Assembly (NCBI GenBank): GCA_037576215.1
Contig: JBANDB010000009.1
Location: 372,001 to 436,000 of the forward strand
From: Armillaria gallica
Taxonomy: Eukaryota > Basidiomycota > Agaricomycetes > Agaricales > Physalacriaceae
Reading direction: 5' to 3'
DNA: 64,000 bases
Shown here: positions 11,286-22,675 of the stretch, piece after piece
How positions within the stretch are numbered: position 1 is the first letter of the stretch
How the letters are laid out: each line of letters opens with the position of its first letter
Made by a program: the position numbers and the translations under genes
Notes under the pieces: model-generated
Databases searched by the model: none
Told to the model about the DNA's origin: nothing
The model's input: the letters and a program-made list of their open reading frames with translations, nothing else

Positions 11286-12020
11286 TCATAGGTCGGAATT
11301 TAAAGCATCATACATCAAGTCGCAAGCAAATATTCCGTATAAAAAAATGAAGTTTCTGAAAGTAGACTCACTGATGTCGCAATATTCGGGTTCCGAGAAG
11401 GTGTCGACCACTGCAAACCAGCATACGAGCTGAAGCTGAAGTGCATATGGACTCGTAATGATAGAGGCAGTCAAATTTGAGGCTGAGGAATAGGACCGCA
11501 TGGTACTTGAGAGCAAGATATCAGCCGCATTAACGCGACAGTAAGGCGGACAGATCAGGAGTGTGATAGAGGCAAGATGGATCTGGAAGAAGATGAAAGT
11601 AGGAACGACTTCAGGCATCAACGTGGACAAAGAACTAGATTCGGTGACGGCTGGTCGCTGCTCTAATTAAACTTGGGACTGTGCATATTCTGCACGCGAT
11701 GTAGTGGTGTGCTTGTTCCCAAGCACCCCAATCAATTTTGATATTTGTTGCAAGGGAACTAAAGTGATGTTCATAAGATCCTCCGCCCTGCAGGCATGTC
11801 GCACCATGACCTGAGATAGCAGATCAGTCAGATTACTATAGAAGATATCCTCAAAGCCCGTTGGAAACTTGCGCAGCTGCAGGGCGAGGCTGCTGCTGCA
11901 ATGGAGACAGTTATACCTGCAGCGCAAGGCAGGGCGTTTGCTTTCGGATACCTGAAACTTAAAGGATATTAGATCAATAGATCGAATAGTTGCGGAAGAC
12001 GTTGATTTCGACCTCACCAT
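11286..12020 (-). CDS. unrecognised multi-exon protein
   Basis: Two minus-strand blocks look protein-like. The first, 12,020-11,667, includes LRKFPTGFEDIFYSNL and onward, with a likely 40 bp intron ending CCCTGCAG before CTGCGCAAG. The second, 11,630-11,286, is rich in hydrophobic and aromatic residues (EVVPTFIFFQIHLASI). A further donor ATCAGTGAGTC is visible near 11,370. The helical, Leu-rich composition would fit the regulatory middle region of a fungal transcription factor, but I see no Zn2Cys6 cluster, so no function is assigned. Start and full exon set are unresolved. Confidence 0.35.
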
Positions 12021-12597
12021 AGCCTGAATAGTGGCTAGTGCGCGGCTGAGTCTACAACTTGAACCCTATGCCATCCGTTACGGTCATGATTCCATTCGAA
12101 TGATGAATACTCACGTTCGGCAACCTTTGAAAGGGCAAGTTAAGGGTGTGATGCGGTCGACAGCTGAAAAGGAGGGGCGTATCCATCCAAAAGTACAAGT
12201 CCAGACGAATACTACTAATAGCAACAGGTCACAAGGAAAGATACAAGAATCCACAGATCAAAAAATCAACAATACGCGTATCCGGCCCGATGATATATAT
12301 CCGGTATTCGGCACCGTTCATTGTCCCCTGTCTCCTTCGGTACTTATCGGGTTCCTTTGCAACAGTGCCTACCCACAAATCGAATGTCCAAGGGTACGAA
12401 ATACTCAGACTTCCACGAAGAAAATATATGTGACTTCGAGGTTGGTACTCGGGGCTTGCAAATTGCAATTTAGACTCTGGTCATCACATATCCGAAAGCT
12501 TCGCGGCCTCGGAATTCAAAAGTTCGCATTTTATCGTGACATGTCTATCAAGTTTTATTGAAGGATAACACCTAATCGAGATCAACTAGCCTTAAAT
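12021..12597. other. intergenic stretch between two minus-strand genes
   Basis: Open frames exist on both strands (for example plus 12,031-12,561), but they are Thr/Ser/Asn-rich with no recognisable motif. Nothing supported. Confidence 0.35.
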
Positions 12598-15043
12598 TTA
12601 CTCTAAACGGGGATGTAAAACATCCCTAGTACTTTGCACGACCAAATGTTCTTCCTGGCTATTCCAGTGATGATATGAAGTCGGGCTGACAGCCGCCGGG
12701 GGACCGCTTTCACTCTTGAAAGGTTTGTTGGGTACCAGCGTGCCACTTCCATACCGCACGAGCGGCGCCGAGGCTTTCAGAGGATGAGCTTCAGTATTGA
12801 AGATATCTTTTCAGAAAGAAAATGAGTGCATGAAGCTTGCTGCTCGGCATGTAGACTTACAGTCATCGATATTGATGTTCTCCGGGTCGTCAAAAGTCAG
12901 GTATCTGGAACAACAATCAGCCCTTATCCGACTGTTCAGAAAACTCAGTCCTACAAATATTTCAATACCTCGGCGAACCAAAAACTCTCCATATCACCAA
13001 CCTTGGCGGAGGTCACATTATTCACGTCGTAGATGCCATCGAACGCGACCGCCCCTGGGAGGAACTCTTTGAAGCTGTTCACTGCGCTAGTAGCCCGATC
13101 AAGGTACTTGGTGTCCCCTGTGATCCGCCACGCATAAAAGTTTGACTCGAGGACCTCCGGTCGAAGGATATAGTACGATGAAGTGATGTAGTACCCGTGC
13201 TCCTCGTAGAATGTAAGCTGATCTTCTGAAGGCCTAGTAGCACCTGTATAGTTCCCATCCGAGGCTATGTACGCGAAAGATTCGGGACCGATTCCGGTAC
13301 TAACAGAGGGGGTCAGACTGAATCATTTAGCATGGACGAGAAACCTACGCAGTTCCCGCATAGCTGTTCCAACATCCTTCCATCAGGCCCAAGGCCATGT
13401 CAACAATGGTTTCATTACCGAGGAGAGTGCCGCCTTGGCATGAGCATGAGCAATCTAACATAGCATTGGAAAGAAGAAGATACCATAAAGCCAATTACCG
13501 GCGTGGAAGCAGGTAAGATGTGAGCTGATATAACGGTACTGTTTCCCTTCTGGCGAAGTAGCGTCAAATTCGCTCGTGTAGAGATAGTCGCCAACCGTCG
13601 AACGCTACAAAAATTATTATCAACGCCAAGAATAACGACAAATCCACAACCCACACACCCTCAGAAGATACTTGATCGAAGAATCCACGGCCGTCGTCCA
13701 CGTATCGATATACAAGGGATCGTCAAGGCCGACAAGCACTGGATACTTGAGCAAATACTCAAAATAGCTGTCCGACCCGCCACCCCATGCCTTTGTTAAC
13801 TTGTCAGGGCAGTTTCTATCGTTAACGCAGAAATCGAACTCACGACATATCCACCGACGAAGTTTCCAGTCGACGGATTGATGCTCCGAGCAGCGAGACC
13901 TGTAGGAGGCGTTTCTGAGCACACAGACGTGAAGACCGTTTACAGGGAACTTTACCAGGTAGAGGGGACCCCTGTAGACGGTAAAGGATAAGCATGCAAT
14001 CTCAGATTGGTGCGCTGAAACTTACCAGGGTTGCTATGTGCCTGAAGGCTTTCTCCGCAAGTTCTTGATATGTGTTGTTCCCAGTAAGTTTGCTAAGGGT
14101 GGCCCATTCCATAATCAGCTGGAAGAATAATCAGTATCGCCGAATATGTGTAATCGGAGAGTTTACCGTTCCGGCTTCAGCAATGTTTGACTACAGGACA
14201 ACTGATTAGAAAAGTACGAAGAGAAACAACTATCTTATTCACTGTAGCAACGTCAGGCTTATTGTTCGAAAAGTCTATCCATCCGAACGGGAGATCGTTA
14301 TCCTGCAACCGTATAAGTGAAGGGCTAAACAAGCAGGGGAGAAAAACGTACGCCGACCCATGCAAAAGCAAGTTTATCAGCAATTTCTTGTGCCTTTTGG
14401 AGAAGGCTATCGTCTCTGTTGCCTCGGAGTTCGTATACACTAAGCAATCCACCAAGGTATCGAATCGTTGTCTCAAACACGCTGTAGGAAGTATAAGACA
14501 GTGATAAAGTGTAGACGTTGAACGAGATGGAACAGACCTAACGTGCGACGATGTCTTTGACTCGCTGAAATCGACCTGGCCGATGTATTCGATGGCCTCG
14601 TCAAGGAAATCCTGTGGTATTGTAAGTGCGAGACAGCGGCATGGCGTTCCTGCGCACATTTAGTCCCATGATATGCTACGTCAACAGGAATGTTAGCCGA
14701 AGTGCATGTGAGAGTGCTGCGGCACCTCACCATAGTCCCCAATGCGTCGACAATGGACGAACCCCACCCGTTTCTCCCATCATAGAATGACTTGCTCTCT
14801 GGCGTCAGATCATCGTGGCCCCAAGCACATTGCCTTATTAATGGCTCAGAAACAAGAAAGGTGAAGGATGAAGAGGAACACGTACTTGTATGAATCGTAA
14901 CTCTTGACAAAGATATCCTTCACCGCGTCCCTGGACGCTGCGGCTGAGTCAGGTACCGTCAAGCCCGCTTTCTGGACTGCCAGTACAGGTACGTTCAAAA
15001 AAGTTAATGAAAGACACAACAGAGCAACTGTGCGCCGGTACAT
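12598..15043 (-). CDS. class I alpha-1,2-mannosidase, glycoside hydrolase family 47
   Basis: Sixteen exons splice into an intact 559-residue frame: 15043-14886, 14833-14731, 14675-14658, 14611-14538, 14481-14352, 14302-14231, 14190-14167, 14118-14026, 13971-13956, 13899-13844, 13790-13659, 13604-13484, 13433-13349, 13299-12955, 12904-12861, 12806-12598. The N-terminus ([20 protein letters not shown]) is a signal peptide or anchor. GH47 landmarks in order: [83 protein letters not shown] (with HLTCF the conserved disulphide pair), [35 protein letters not shown] and FNTEAHPL (its Thr binds the active-site calcium in this family). The enzyme trims alpha-1,2-linked mannose from N-glycans, in the ER/Golgi or as a secreted form. 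Exons of 16, 18 and 24 bp are notable. Confidence 0.95.
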
Positions 15044-15084
15044 AGCTGAGGGTCGACAAGGAAGGAAGGAAATCTAATGTGACG

Positions 15085-15091
15085 TTATATA
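15085..15091 (-). promoter_or_regulatory. TATA box of the GH47 gene
   Basis: TATATAA on the minus strand lies about 42-48 nt upstream of the ATG at 15043, with no intervening ATG. Confidence 0.5.
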
Positions 15092-16247
15092 GTGGACCCT
15101 GTCAACATATCAAATTCGGCGAAAAGTTTTTGATGGTGATGGAGTGGCCACTTTTGGAGCGCTCGTAGTCCAGAAGTTCCCAATCTGAGTGGAGATAGAG
15201 GCCAAAAAGCAGGTCGCGATCCGATGAACTTCATGTTATACGCCACAAATTAGACCGACGTAGGCGAGCTTCACTGAAGAGGTGGTTTTTGAGGTACCGT
15301 GTTGACATCCTGAAGTTTGCCGTCAGCCATGGTACTGAGCCTACGATAGTTATTGGGGTTACCGCATGAATACCCTCAGCGTTGATGCACTACCTCCAAT
15401 TGGAATAGGCCTACTCAGGATTCAGCAGTATACACGCTGTAGAGCAGGGAAGGACTTACAAACGCATCCTATCCATCATGATGTCATGTTTTGGCAATCG
15501 CCAGGAAGAGGGCAAGCCACAAACTCATCGAATGAAGACCACAGAAAAGAGCTGGCCCGGTTTTGCGATGGGAACGAATGTTTCTGATAATTTTAGGTCG
15601 TAACGCATTAGATACTCACATGAGACATGAGGACAAGGATAATTACCTGTCTGACAAACGTTCAACATGTTGGTGAAGGAGTATAGAGCGCCTTGCGATT
15701 CGTCGCACCCTTGTCCGTGTTTTTCCCTTCACTTGATGAACTGAGTTGCCATAGTGAGAGCCTGAGGGCGTCTAGGGAAGGTGGAGTGCCATTCGAGCTA
15801 CGTCTAGGATGAGTATCGCTGAATCATAAGGGTGAGAAAAGAAATATGTTCACCTGCGATATACGTGCACGAACCGTGATTCTTCTATCATCAGCATCAG
15901 TTTCGAGCTGCAGCGTTCCATCCGTTGTTTCTCAGTTGTTTGAGTATTTGTGTCCACCACTTGAAATCAGATTTTCTCAAATTTGAGGGAAGAGGAAAGG
16001 TAGAGACACGAGGCACAGGTGACAGAGGCGGGATGATGGTGGTAAGAAGGCGAGAGGGAATCAGCCCGAACAAACAACGCGGTACGTCATCACCACACAA
16101 TCACCTGATCTCGCGACGCGTTGATTCAGAACTGTTCAGAATCTGTTCAGAATCAAGTAACGCCGTAAGGGGTACAATAAGAGGTCGCAGATTATCACTG
16201 AGATCCCAAATGTTTCCTATGGGCATCTCGAAAACACGTCGCTTTTT
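15092..16247. other. intergenic region between GH47 and AKR genes
   Basis: About 1.1 kb with short open frames on both strands but no recognisable domain or splicing pattern. It holds the promoter of the GH47 gene and the 3' UTR of the AKR gene. Confidence 0.4.
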
Positions 16248-17702
16248 CTACCATCCCAATTGCTCTTTAGTCCATCCAGCCCATGTGCCATTATCATCGA
16301 GCTTCGCAATCAGCCTCTCCCCACGATCCAGCCGATCAATAGTCGCGATGTCCTCTTTATCAAGAGTGGGGAGCTGGGATACACCTACTCAGCATCAACT
16401 AGGCGAAGTCACAGGTGACACGTACATTCAAATTCTGTTTCTGCCTCTGCGCATTTTCGCTCTTCGGCAGAATGATGACTCCTCGGGAGATATGCCATGC
16501 AAGAATTATTTGTGTAGTTGATACGCCGTGTTTGAGCGCGAGAACCTTTAGTGATGGTTCTTCACGTATGAGATTGCCATGTCCTGGAGGGAATTAAGTC
16601 AGCGTGTCATGCTTAAGAGAGGAACCCACCTCCTGGAGAGTAAGCCTCGGTTGTGATACCTTTCCTCTTATGATACTCAAGGAGATCGTTTTGCGCCAGG
16701 TACGGATGCATCCTTGTGTTTCATCATTAACGCGATGTTAAGGGTATGATTACAGAGGTGCTTCTCACTCTACTTGATTGACAGCAGGAACAATAGTCGC
16801 TGTGGTCAAAAGCTCATCCAGTCTGTGGAATAGCATCAGCCGATGAAAATCAGAAACGCGGTCGGAGAAAACTCACGTCTTGATAGAGAAATTGCTTACG
16901 CCGATTGCTTTGGCCTTGCCTGATAAGAGTATCTTCTCCATTTCAGCATAAGCCTCGTTGAAGGTCGGCGAAGAAAGTGTTTTATGGGTCCCATCTGGGT
17001 TCAGTGGGAACGGATTTCCCTCTGACTCCATATTAACATCATCGGACATGGACGAAAGCAAGAAAACGAACCTTCATACGGGACTGTTTGTGGCGTGTGC
17101 ATGAGGTACTAGCCCAACAGTCATCAACTGAAATGGATGAAGCAATGATATTCACCTACCAAGTCGACATATTCCATCCCAAGATTCTCTAGACTCTTAG
17201 CGAACGATTCGGCTACACAATCCTTATGGTACATCCTAACGTTCTGTTATAACGCGAGCAGACAGACAAAGCAGAAGTCGTCGCACGGGAGTTTTGTAGT
17301 GATAAAGAAATCCTCGCGAGGTAGCCCTGATTGTTTTACAGCTTCGCCTACAGCCTTTTCCGTCCCTAAAAGCTAGAAGGTGAATATAGTTCCACGGAGT
17401 ATAATGAGCCGGAACATACTATACACTTCCGCGGTATCAATATGTCTGTATCCCGCCTAGGTCGAATGCAGGTCTATTAAGCAATAATAAGAATAGTAGC
17501 AAGAAGAGTGCTCACCTGTATCGCAGTTGCCAGCCAGCTTCTCGCCTTTTGTTCAAAGTCAGGCTGCGAGCGGTCCGCACCCGCACCCGCACCATGTCCT
17601 ACCAGGCCAAGTGAAACAACGACACAGAACGTGAAGAAAGAACCTCAACGTACCAATGATAGGTATGGAAACTCCGTTGTTCAAAATCAGTGAGGGAGTC
17701 AT
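16248..17702 (-). CDS. aldo/keto reductase
   Basis: Eleven exons splice into a 308-residue frame: 17702-17654, 17598-17516, 17456-17420, 17365-17287, 17235-17160, 17108-17072, 17021-16877, 16822-16769, 16712-16630, 16583-16426, 16373-16248. The AKR tetrad is present: Asp and Tyr in [15 protein letters not shown], Lys in DFFITTKLP, His in YVDLYLMHTPQ. Further AKR blocks are [47 protein letters not shown] and [14 protein letters not shown], the last part of the NADP(H)-binding end. The enzyme would reduce aldehydes or ketones with NAD(P)H in the cytosol, similar to fungal glycerol/aldehyde reductases; the exact substrate is not readable. A Gly/Ala run (HGAGAGAD) near residue 18 is a small oddity in a normally tight loop. 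Confidence 0.93.
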
Positions 17703-17739
17703 GGTTGGAAGGAGCAGGGGGGCCGAAGCAATTGATTTC

Positions 17740-17747
17740 TTATAAGG
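17740..17747 (-). promoter_or_regulatory. TATA-like box of the AKR gene
   Basis: CTTATAAGAA on the minus strand, about 38 nt upstream of the ATG at 17702. Inferred from motif and spacing. Confidence 0.4.
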
Positions 17748-18399
17748 TTTGTGAGATGATGACATATGCCGAAACAACCGGAAATTGCTGACAAAACTAG
17801 GATGTGTTTGTAGTTTCCGGCGAGAAATAGTCAAAATTAGCTTCGTCGACGCAATGCCCTTGATCAGGTTTCTTGTCCGTAATTCGTTCCGGGCATGATG
17901 CCAGCAAGTATAAAAATATGCTTGCCATCAACTTGTCGTCTTGTTGCCGTCGTATGCTGCACTGTACGCCCGCCAACCTATGCATGATCTCTTTGATGAT
18001 TGACGCCGTCAAGTTTACAGTGAACTCAAATGGATACTAAAATCTTGTCGTTCGGAATTTCATGAGTAAGTAAACATGCGAGCATGACTCTGCGACCGGG
18101 AAGTCCCGCCTGAAAAACTTAGTGCACTTGCATTTGGCGCCCTGACAAGCGCAGCTGCGTGTGATAAAAAAACCTCGTGTCAGGCGAATCGTAGTTGAGA
18201 CATTTGCTCACGATGAACAGCTGCAAGCAGCGGTACCGCAGGTCTGGGACACAAGGGTTTCGACAGTCTACGCATCGGCAAAGACGTTAGTGCTATGGGG
18301 TAAATGGAAAAGGAGGGGCGTACGAATTGCATTTCGGTTTGGGTTGATTGGTATCGATTTGGATTTTTCGATAGCGTCCACAGAATTTCTTGTCCTCTT

Positions 18400-18807
18400 T
18401 TATACTACAGGACGTGTCCCTCCGCACGATCTCGATATCGGAAGGAAGGCGCAAGTAGAGCCGCGGTTCCTTGCAACCATATGGAATCTCGCCACCGAGG
18501 CAGAACTCCGGAAAAGCTTTCGAACTAACAAATCCATCGCTGCTTCTTTCTTAACGGTCCCTTTCCTTGTGCAGTCTATTGTCTTATATCTTCCGTCAGC
18601 AGAGAATCTTCTTTGAAGAAACAAGTTTTGAACCTTCAAAACCTTCGGAAAACCCAAAGATAAAACTAGCGTGTCGCCTGTAGGAGATTCAGCCGCCAAC
18701 GCCACTGCATCGATAGGGCTGATGATGTCTTGATTATCCATCTGGACATTGTAGAGATGTAGCTTAGCATCTGCGGCGGGGCCGTTCGTCAGTCTGGTTT
18801 TGTCCAT
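18400..18807 (-). CDS. hypothetical protein, 135 codons
   Basis: A single open frame from an ATG at 18807. It begins MDKTRLTNGPAADAKLHLYN and is rich in charged residues, with no recognisable domain. A plus-strand frame of similar length (18,161-18,616) overlaps it; I prefer the minus frame because its composition is more protein-like. It may be a fragment of an older gene, since it lies just before the compartment boundary. Confidence 0.3.
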   Translation of the reverse strand: MDKTRLTNGPAADAKLHLYNVQMDNQDIISPIDAVALAAESPTGDTLVLSLGFPKVLKVQNLFLQRRFSADGRYKTIDCTRKGTVKKEAAMDLLVRKLFRSSASVARFHMVARNRGSTCAFLPISRSCGGTRPVV

Positions 18808-21800
18808 TCAAAGCCGGGGCTCACCGATTTGGCTGATAGTTTCCCTCGTGAATTTGGTTCCTGCCTCGCAGAAGCGATTAGTACTTTTTTGAAATACAAT
18901 CAAATTCAACCCATCTCCCTGATGAGAGAATACTGACAGAATTTAAACTTCGCGAATGGTTCGTCGGGTTTTCATTCCATTTTAGCAGCGCAAAGTAGTT
19001 GGCATAGTACGTCCTAGTAAGTAATCAAGAGAAAGATGACATGGACACGTGAGTGCTGACAATCAATCGATCGTTACCCTATGGAATACAGGACTGGTAC
19101 GCTCCGGTTATGATCATAACCGGTATTTGTAGGTATTTGCTCTTACCATATATAGCAGCATGACCCCGGAGACTTCCTCACCGTTGACATTTTCAAATTG
19201 CTGGAGTTTAAATGTCTATTTTGGACTAGTGTAGTAATTGATTTCATTGTGTATTTGCCATCGGCTCTGCCGGGCCCGGCACCGACCTCCCGGTCAAAAA
19301 CTCTTCGGCGGAGCAGGATGTTTCCAGAACGGGATCAAAATGACCAGTCCCTGCCTGGGTGGATGAATTATGTTTGAACAATGGATAAAAGGGACCATCT
19401 GTATGTTCTGCATAGACTGCATACCAGGTACCTGGGCCAAAATCATTTGATTGGTGAGAAAGGACACCGGCTGAGTATCCTAAAAGAGAACATCACAGCC
19501 ACAATTAATTTTGCTGGTCTGGGAGTAATACTTTATGATTGGTTCCAAAAGTGGACATTTGCTTAAAACCATAAAGCCTATTAAATCTTCAATTAAAAGC
19601 AGAGATGTAGCAGTCAGAATGGACACAGAGATTCTGAATGAGCACAGAGATTATAGTGAATCATATTGACCCAACAATCCTATGTAGCACGTGACCCTGT
19701 AAAGACTTTCCAGATATCCGGCACTGCCATGCATGTTCGTTACAAGTCCCTGTGCCCTACTTTTTCGTAGTGTGTATCTTCTCTAGAGATTGTGGAACCG
19801 GTTCTTCCCCTTACAACTGGCACAGTGTTGGATGGTATGTCAAATGTATACCACCTAATAGGACACCATCTTAAATTGTTGTGTGCAGAGACATCTCAGA
19901 TTGATATGCAGAAAAAGTGGATATAAAAATGTCCATATCCATAACAATTTAAATAACATCAATGGATGCATTTTTATAACCACAGCATTCAAATAGGACA
20001 ATGTCCAATATCAGTCATGGTACTTGGGTTGCAGCCTCCTTTGACTGGCAAGTCTTTTTAGCGGTGAGGTCATATGTTGTAATCAAGTTGACAGGCCTGA
20101 GTAGTAGGGGCAGATCCAATTGCGTACACAGCCATATAGTGCTTGCTTTCTAATTTTTCCAAGGTGAGCTACTTCTTTGGTGGATATTGCTTCCTCAGCG
20201 GTCTTTTGTCTAACGCCTTGAAATCCTGCACTCAATGTGACTCACAGATGATGGATGAGGTGCATAGGAGCACCTATACGGGCAGGTCGTGCAAGAATTT
20301 TCTGTGACCAAACCTATCATATACTGCCCCTTGGGCTTTACAAGTGAAGGCTATGAAGATCAGTGTTTCAATAGCTCCATGATCAGATACATGAAGTCTC
20401 TGCCTTCAAGAGGTGGTCAACAACTTGGCCCACCCCGACCTGAAAGTTCAGACCGAAAAATTGGGCTAAAAATTGTTGCCTTGTACAACATGTGTAAGGG
20501 TCCTTTTGTCTTCCATGCCAACCTGACAGAGAAGCGGTTTTGGAACATATCCTGCAATGTGGATTTTTCAGCAGAAGGAAAGAGTTGTGAATATACATGT
20601 TTCGACAGAAACACAGATAACTAGTCCTGTAACATAGGATGGAATCCTGGTCACAACATCCTTTACATGCATGGTCCTGACTTTCTCCACTGCCAAGGTC
20701 CTAGCTTCATTACCCGGCTGGCACAGAGAAAAGACCACACCCTTGATGGAGGTTTTCTTCTCCCAAGTGTGAACGACTGAAATGTAAGAACCGTGTCCTT
20801 TGAACCCAATTAAGGCAATTTGCACGATTGTTCTGATAGACAAGGTAACGTAAATTAATCATCAGTGCAACTTGTGAAGCATGATTATCATTGCAACTGA
20901 ACCATGCAGATGAGGGAATAGTGTGTCCCATCGATGTTGGGTACAGTAAGGAGGCATTTGTATGGATACTTTTTGCACTTTCCTAGTCAAGCTCGATACT
21001 TTGCTTCCTTATACAGGGCTTACGTCCGAGTATCTGTCATAGTGTATTGATATCTTGTGCGATGTCTGCATCAGACATTTAGCGGGGCCACCATAGGATT
21101 GTCAGGTGCAATGTATGTAAGTTCTTGACTGTGAAGGAAAGCATGAAATAAAACCAGACTTGCCTGGCTTCAAAGCAGACATGTACTAACATGCATTAAA
21201 ACTGTATCCTGTGTGCGAAATTCCATAAGATTGATGATTCTGACCATTGTACCCAACAACTTGATCTATCTGCCCAGCATGGAATGGCCCAAACATAATG
21301 AACTTGCTTGCCCTGATTGTCACCTTTCAAAGTTACTTACAGAATACAAATACATCACCGCCATCCCAATTCTCTGTTAGGCAGTCAATGTATTGTTTCC
21401 CTTTTCATAAATTTAATGGTGCACATGCAATATAAAGTGATAACGCAGATTTTGTTACCTGTGAGGTTCCATTGCAGACACATGTTCCAATGATCATATA
21501 AGAGAAATGAATGACGCGCATGATGACATCATGTTCAGGACAAGTGAAGTACTATAATTGACATGTGGACAGTGTCATTTGCCAATCGCTTAATAAGTTG
21601 ACATGCTGTTCACGTACCTGCAGGTATGGGCAATTTCTGCAAATTCTGGCATGCACGTTCAAGGCCAAGAACATTCATCATCTCCCAATAACGGTCAGTC
21701 TCTAGAATACCTCCAACTTTGTGCTGCTGTGGCATGGGCTCAGACACCGCTCCCATATGTTGGCTTAAACGCCAAGAAATGACCAAATTTCAGACATGGA

Positions 21801-22675
21801 GGTTTGTAGCCACTGTCTCACAATATCTTTGACTCATGATAATCATTGTCAACTGTCAGAGGGAGGCTCCACTGGGGGGTGAAAAACATTCAGAACATCG
21901 TTCAAAGTTCTCTAAAACATCTTAAAAACTGGCAGGACGTACAGTAAGTGACTGTCCTGTATTCACTTCAAGTAACTCAAAGTAAAGTAGATGAGACGTT
22001 TTTCACAGTTCCAATGCACCTGGTTATCATGTTTGGGTTTAATGTAATTGCCGTCTGGAATGCCTAAAATGGTTCAAGAACTTGGATGGGATTGATGATC
22101 AATTTTGGTGTGCATTTAGGTACAAGTTGAGTATATATATTTAACCAGTAGTAGCGTCTTTCTTGTATGTTGAATTCTTTGTTTCCACAAAGGGACGTCG
22201 AGCATCAAGACGGATGATGTATGAGGTAATCAAGGGAATGCATTACAGTCACGCTACCATCACATGACCCACCCCATTCCTGTCACAGCCTTTCTGGTTC
22301 CAGAATGTGGCTGAGATAATCATGTCAATTCTCTAAATAATTATACACAGGGAAGAAAATGTTTTTTCGCACCATTGTTTGCGTTACAACTGAATAATCC
22401 AACACCAGATGAGCCATTTTCAAGCGCCTTTTCCTCCCACTCCTGCAAGATATGTATATCCTATAATCCCCACTGACCACAAATGGTATCGCTGCACTGT
22501 GAAAGTGTACGCCATTGTGATCTATATTTGGACTTTGACTCTGAAAAATATGCAGCAAATGGTGTGAAGCAGTATACACTATTCCTCCACAAAAAATATC
22601 ATACACACTGTGGGTCAAACACATTGAATACTTCGTATCGACTACGTCATCTTCATCAGCCCCTCTGTACTAGCA
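18808..22675. other. AT-rich repeat-type region, no supported gene
   Basis: Base composition drops from here onward. Short open frames occur on both strands (for example plus 20,289-20,624 and minus 20,931-20,568), but none shows a domain I recognise. A perfect palindrome lies at 19,104-19,123. The stretch looks like old transposon debris. Confidence 0.4.
19104..19123. repeat. perfect 20 bp palindrome
   Basis: CCGGTTATGA followed immediately by its exact reverse complement TCATAACCGG. It sits about 20 nt upstream of a TATATAGCAGC motif at the transition from the gene-rich to the AT-rich compartment. Confidence 0.8.

Noticed and set aside
12168..18325. Shared 15-mer AAAAGGAGGGGCGTA at 12,171 and 18,310
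   Set aside because: No homology extends beyond the short match, so it may be chance or a very old fragment.
18161..18616. Plus-strand frame of 151 codons
   Set aside because: Overlaps the minus-strand frame 18,400-18,807 and has no motif; at most one of the two is real, and composition favours the minus frame.
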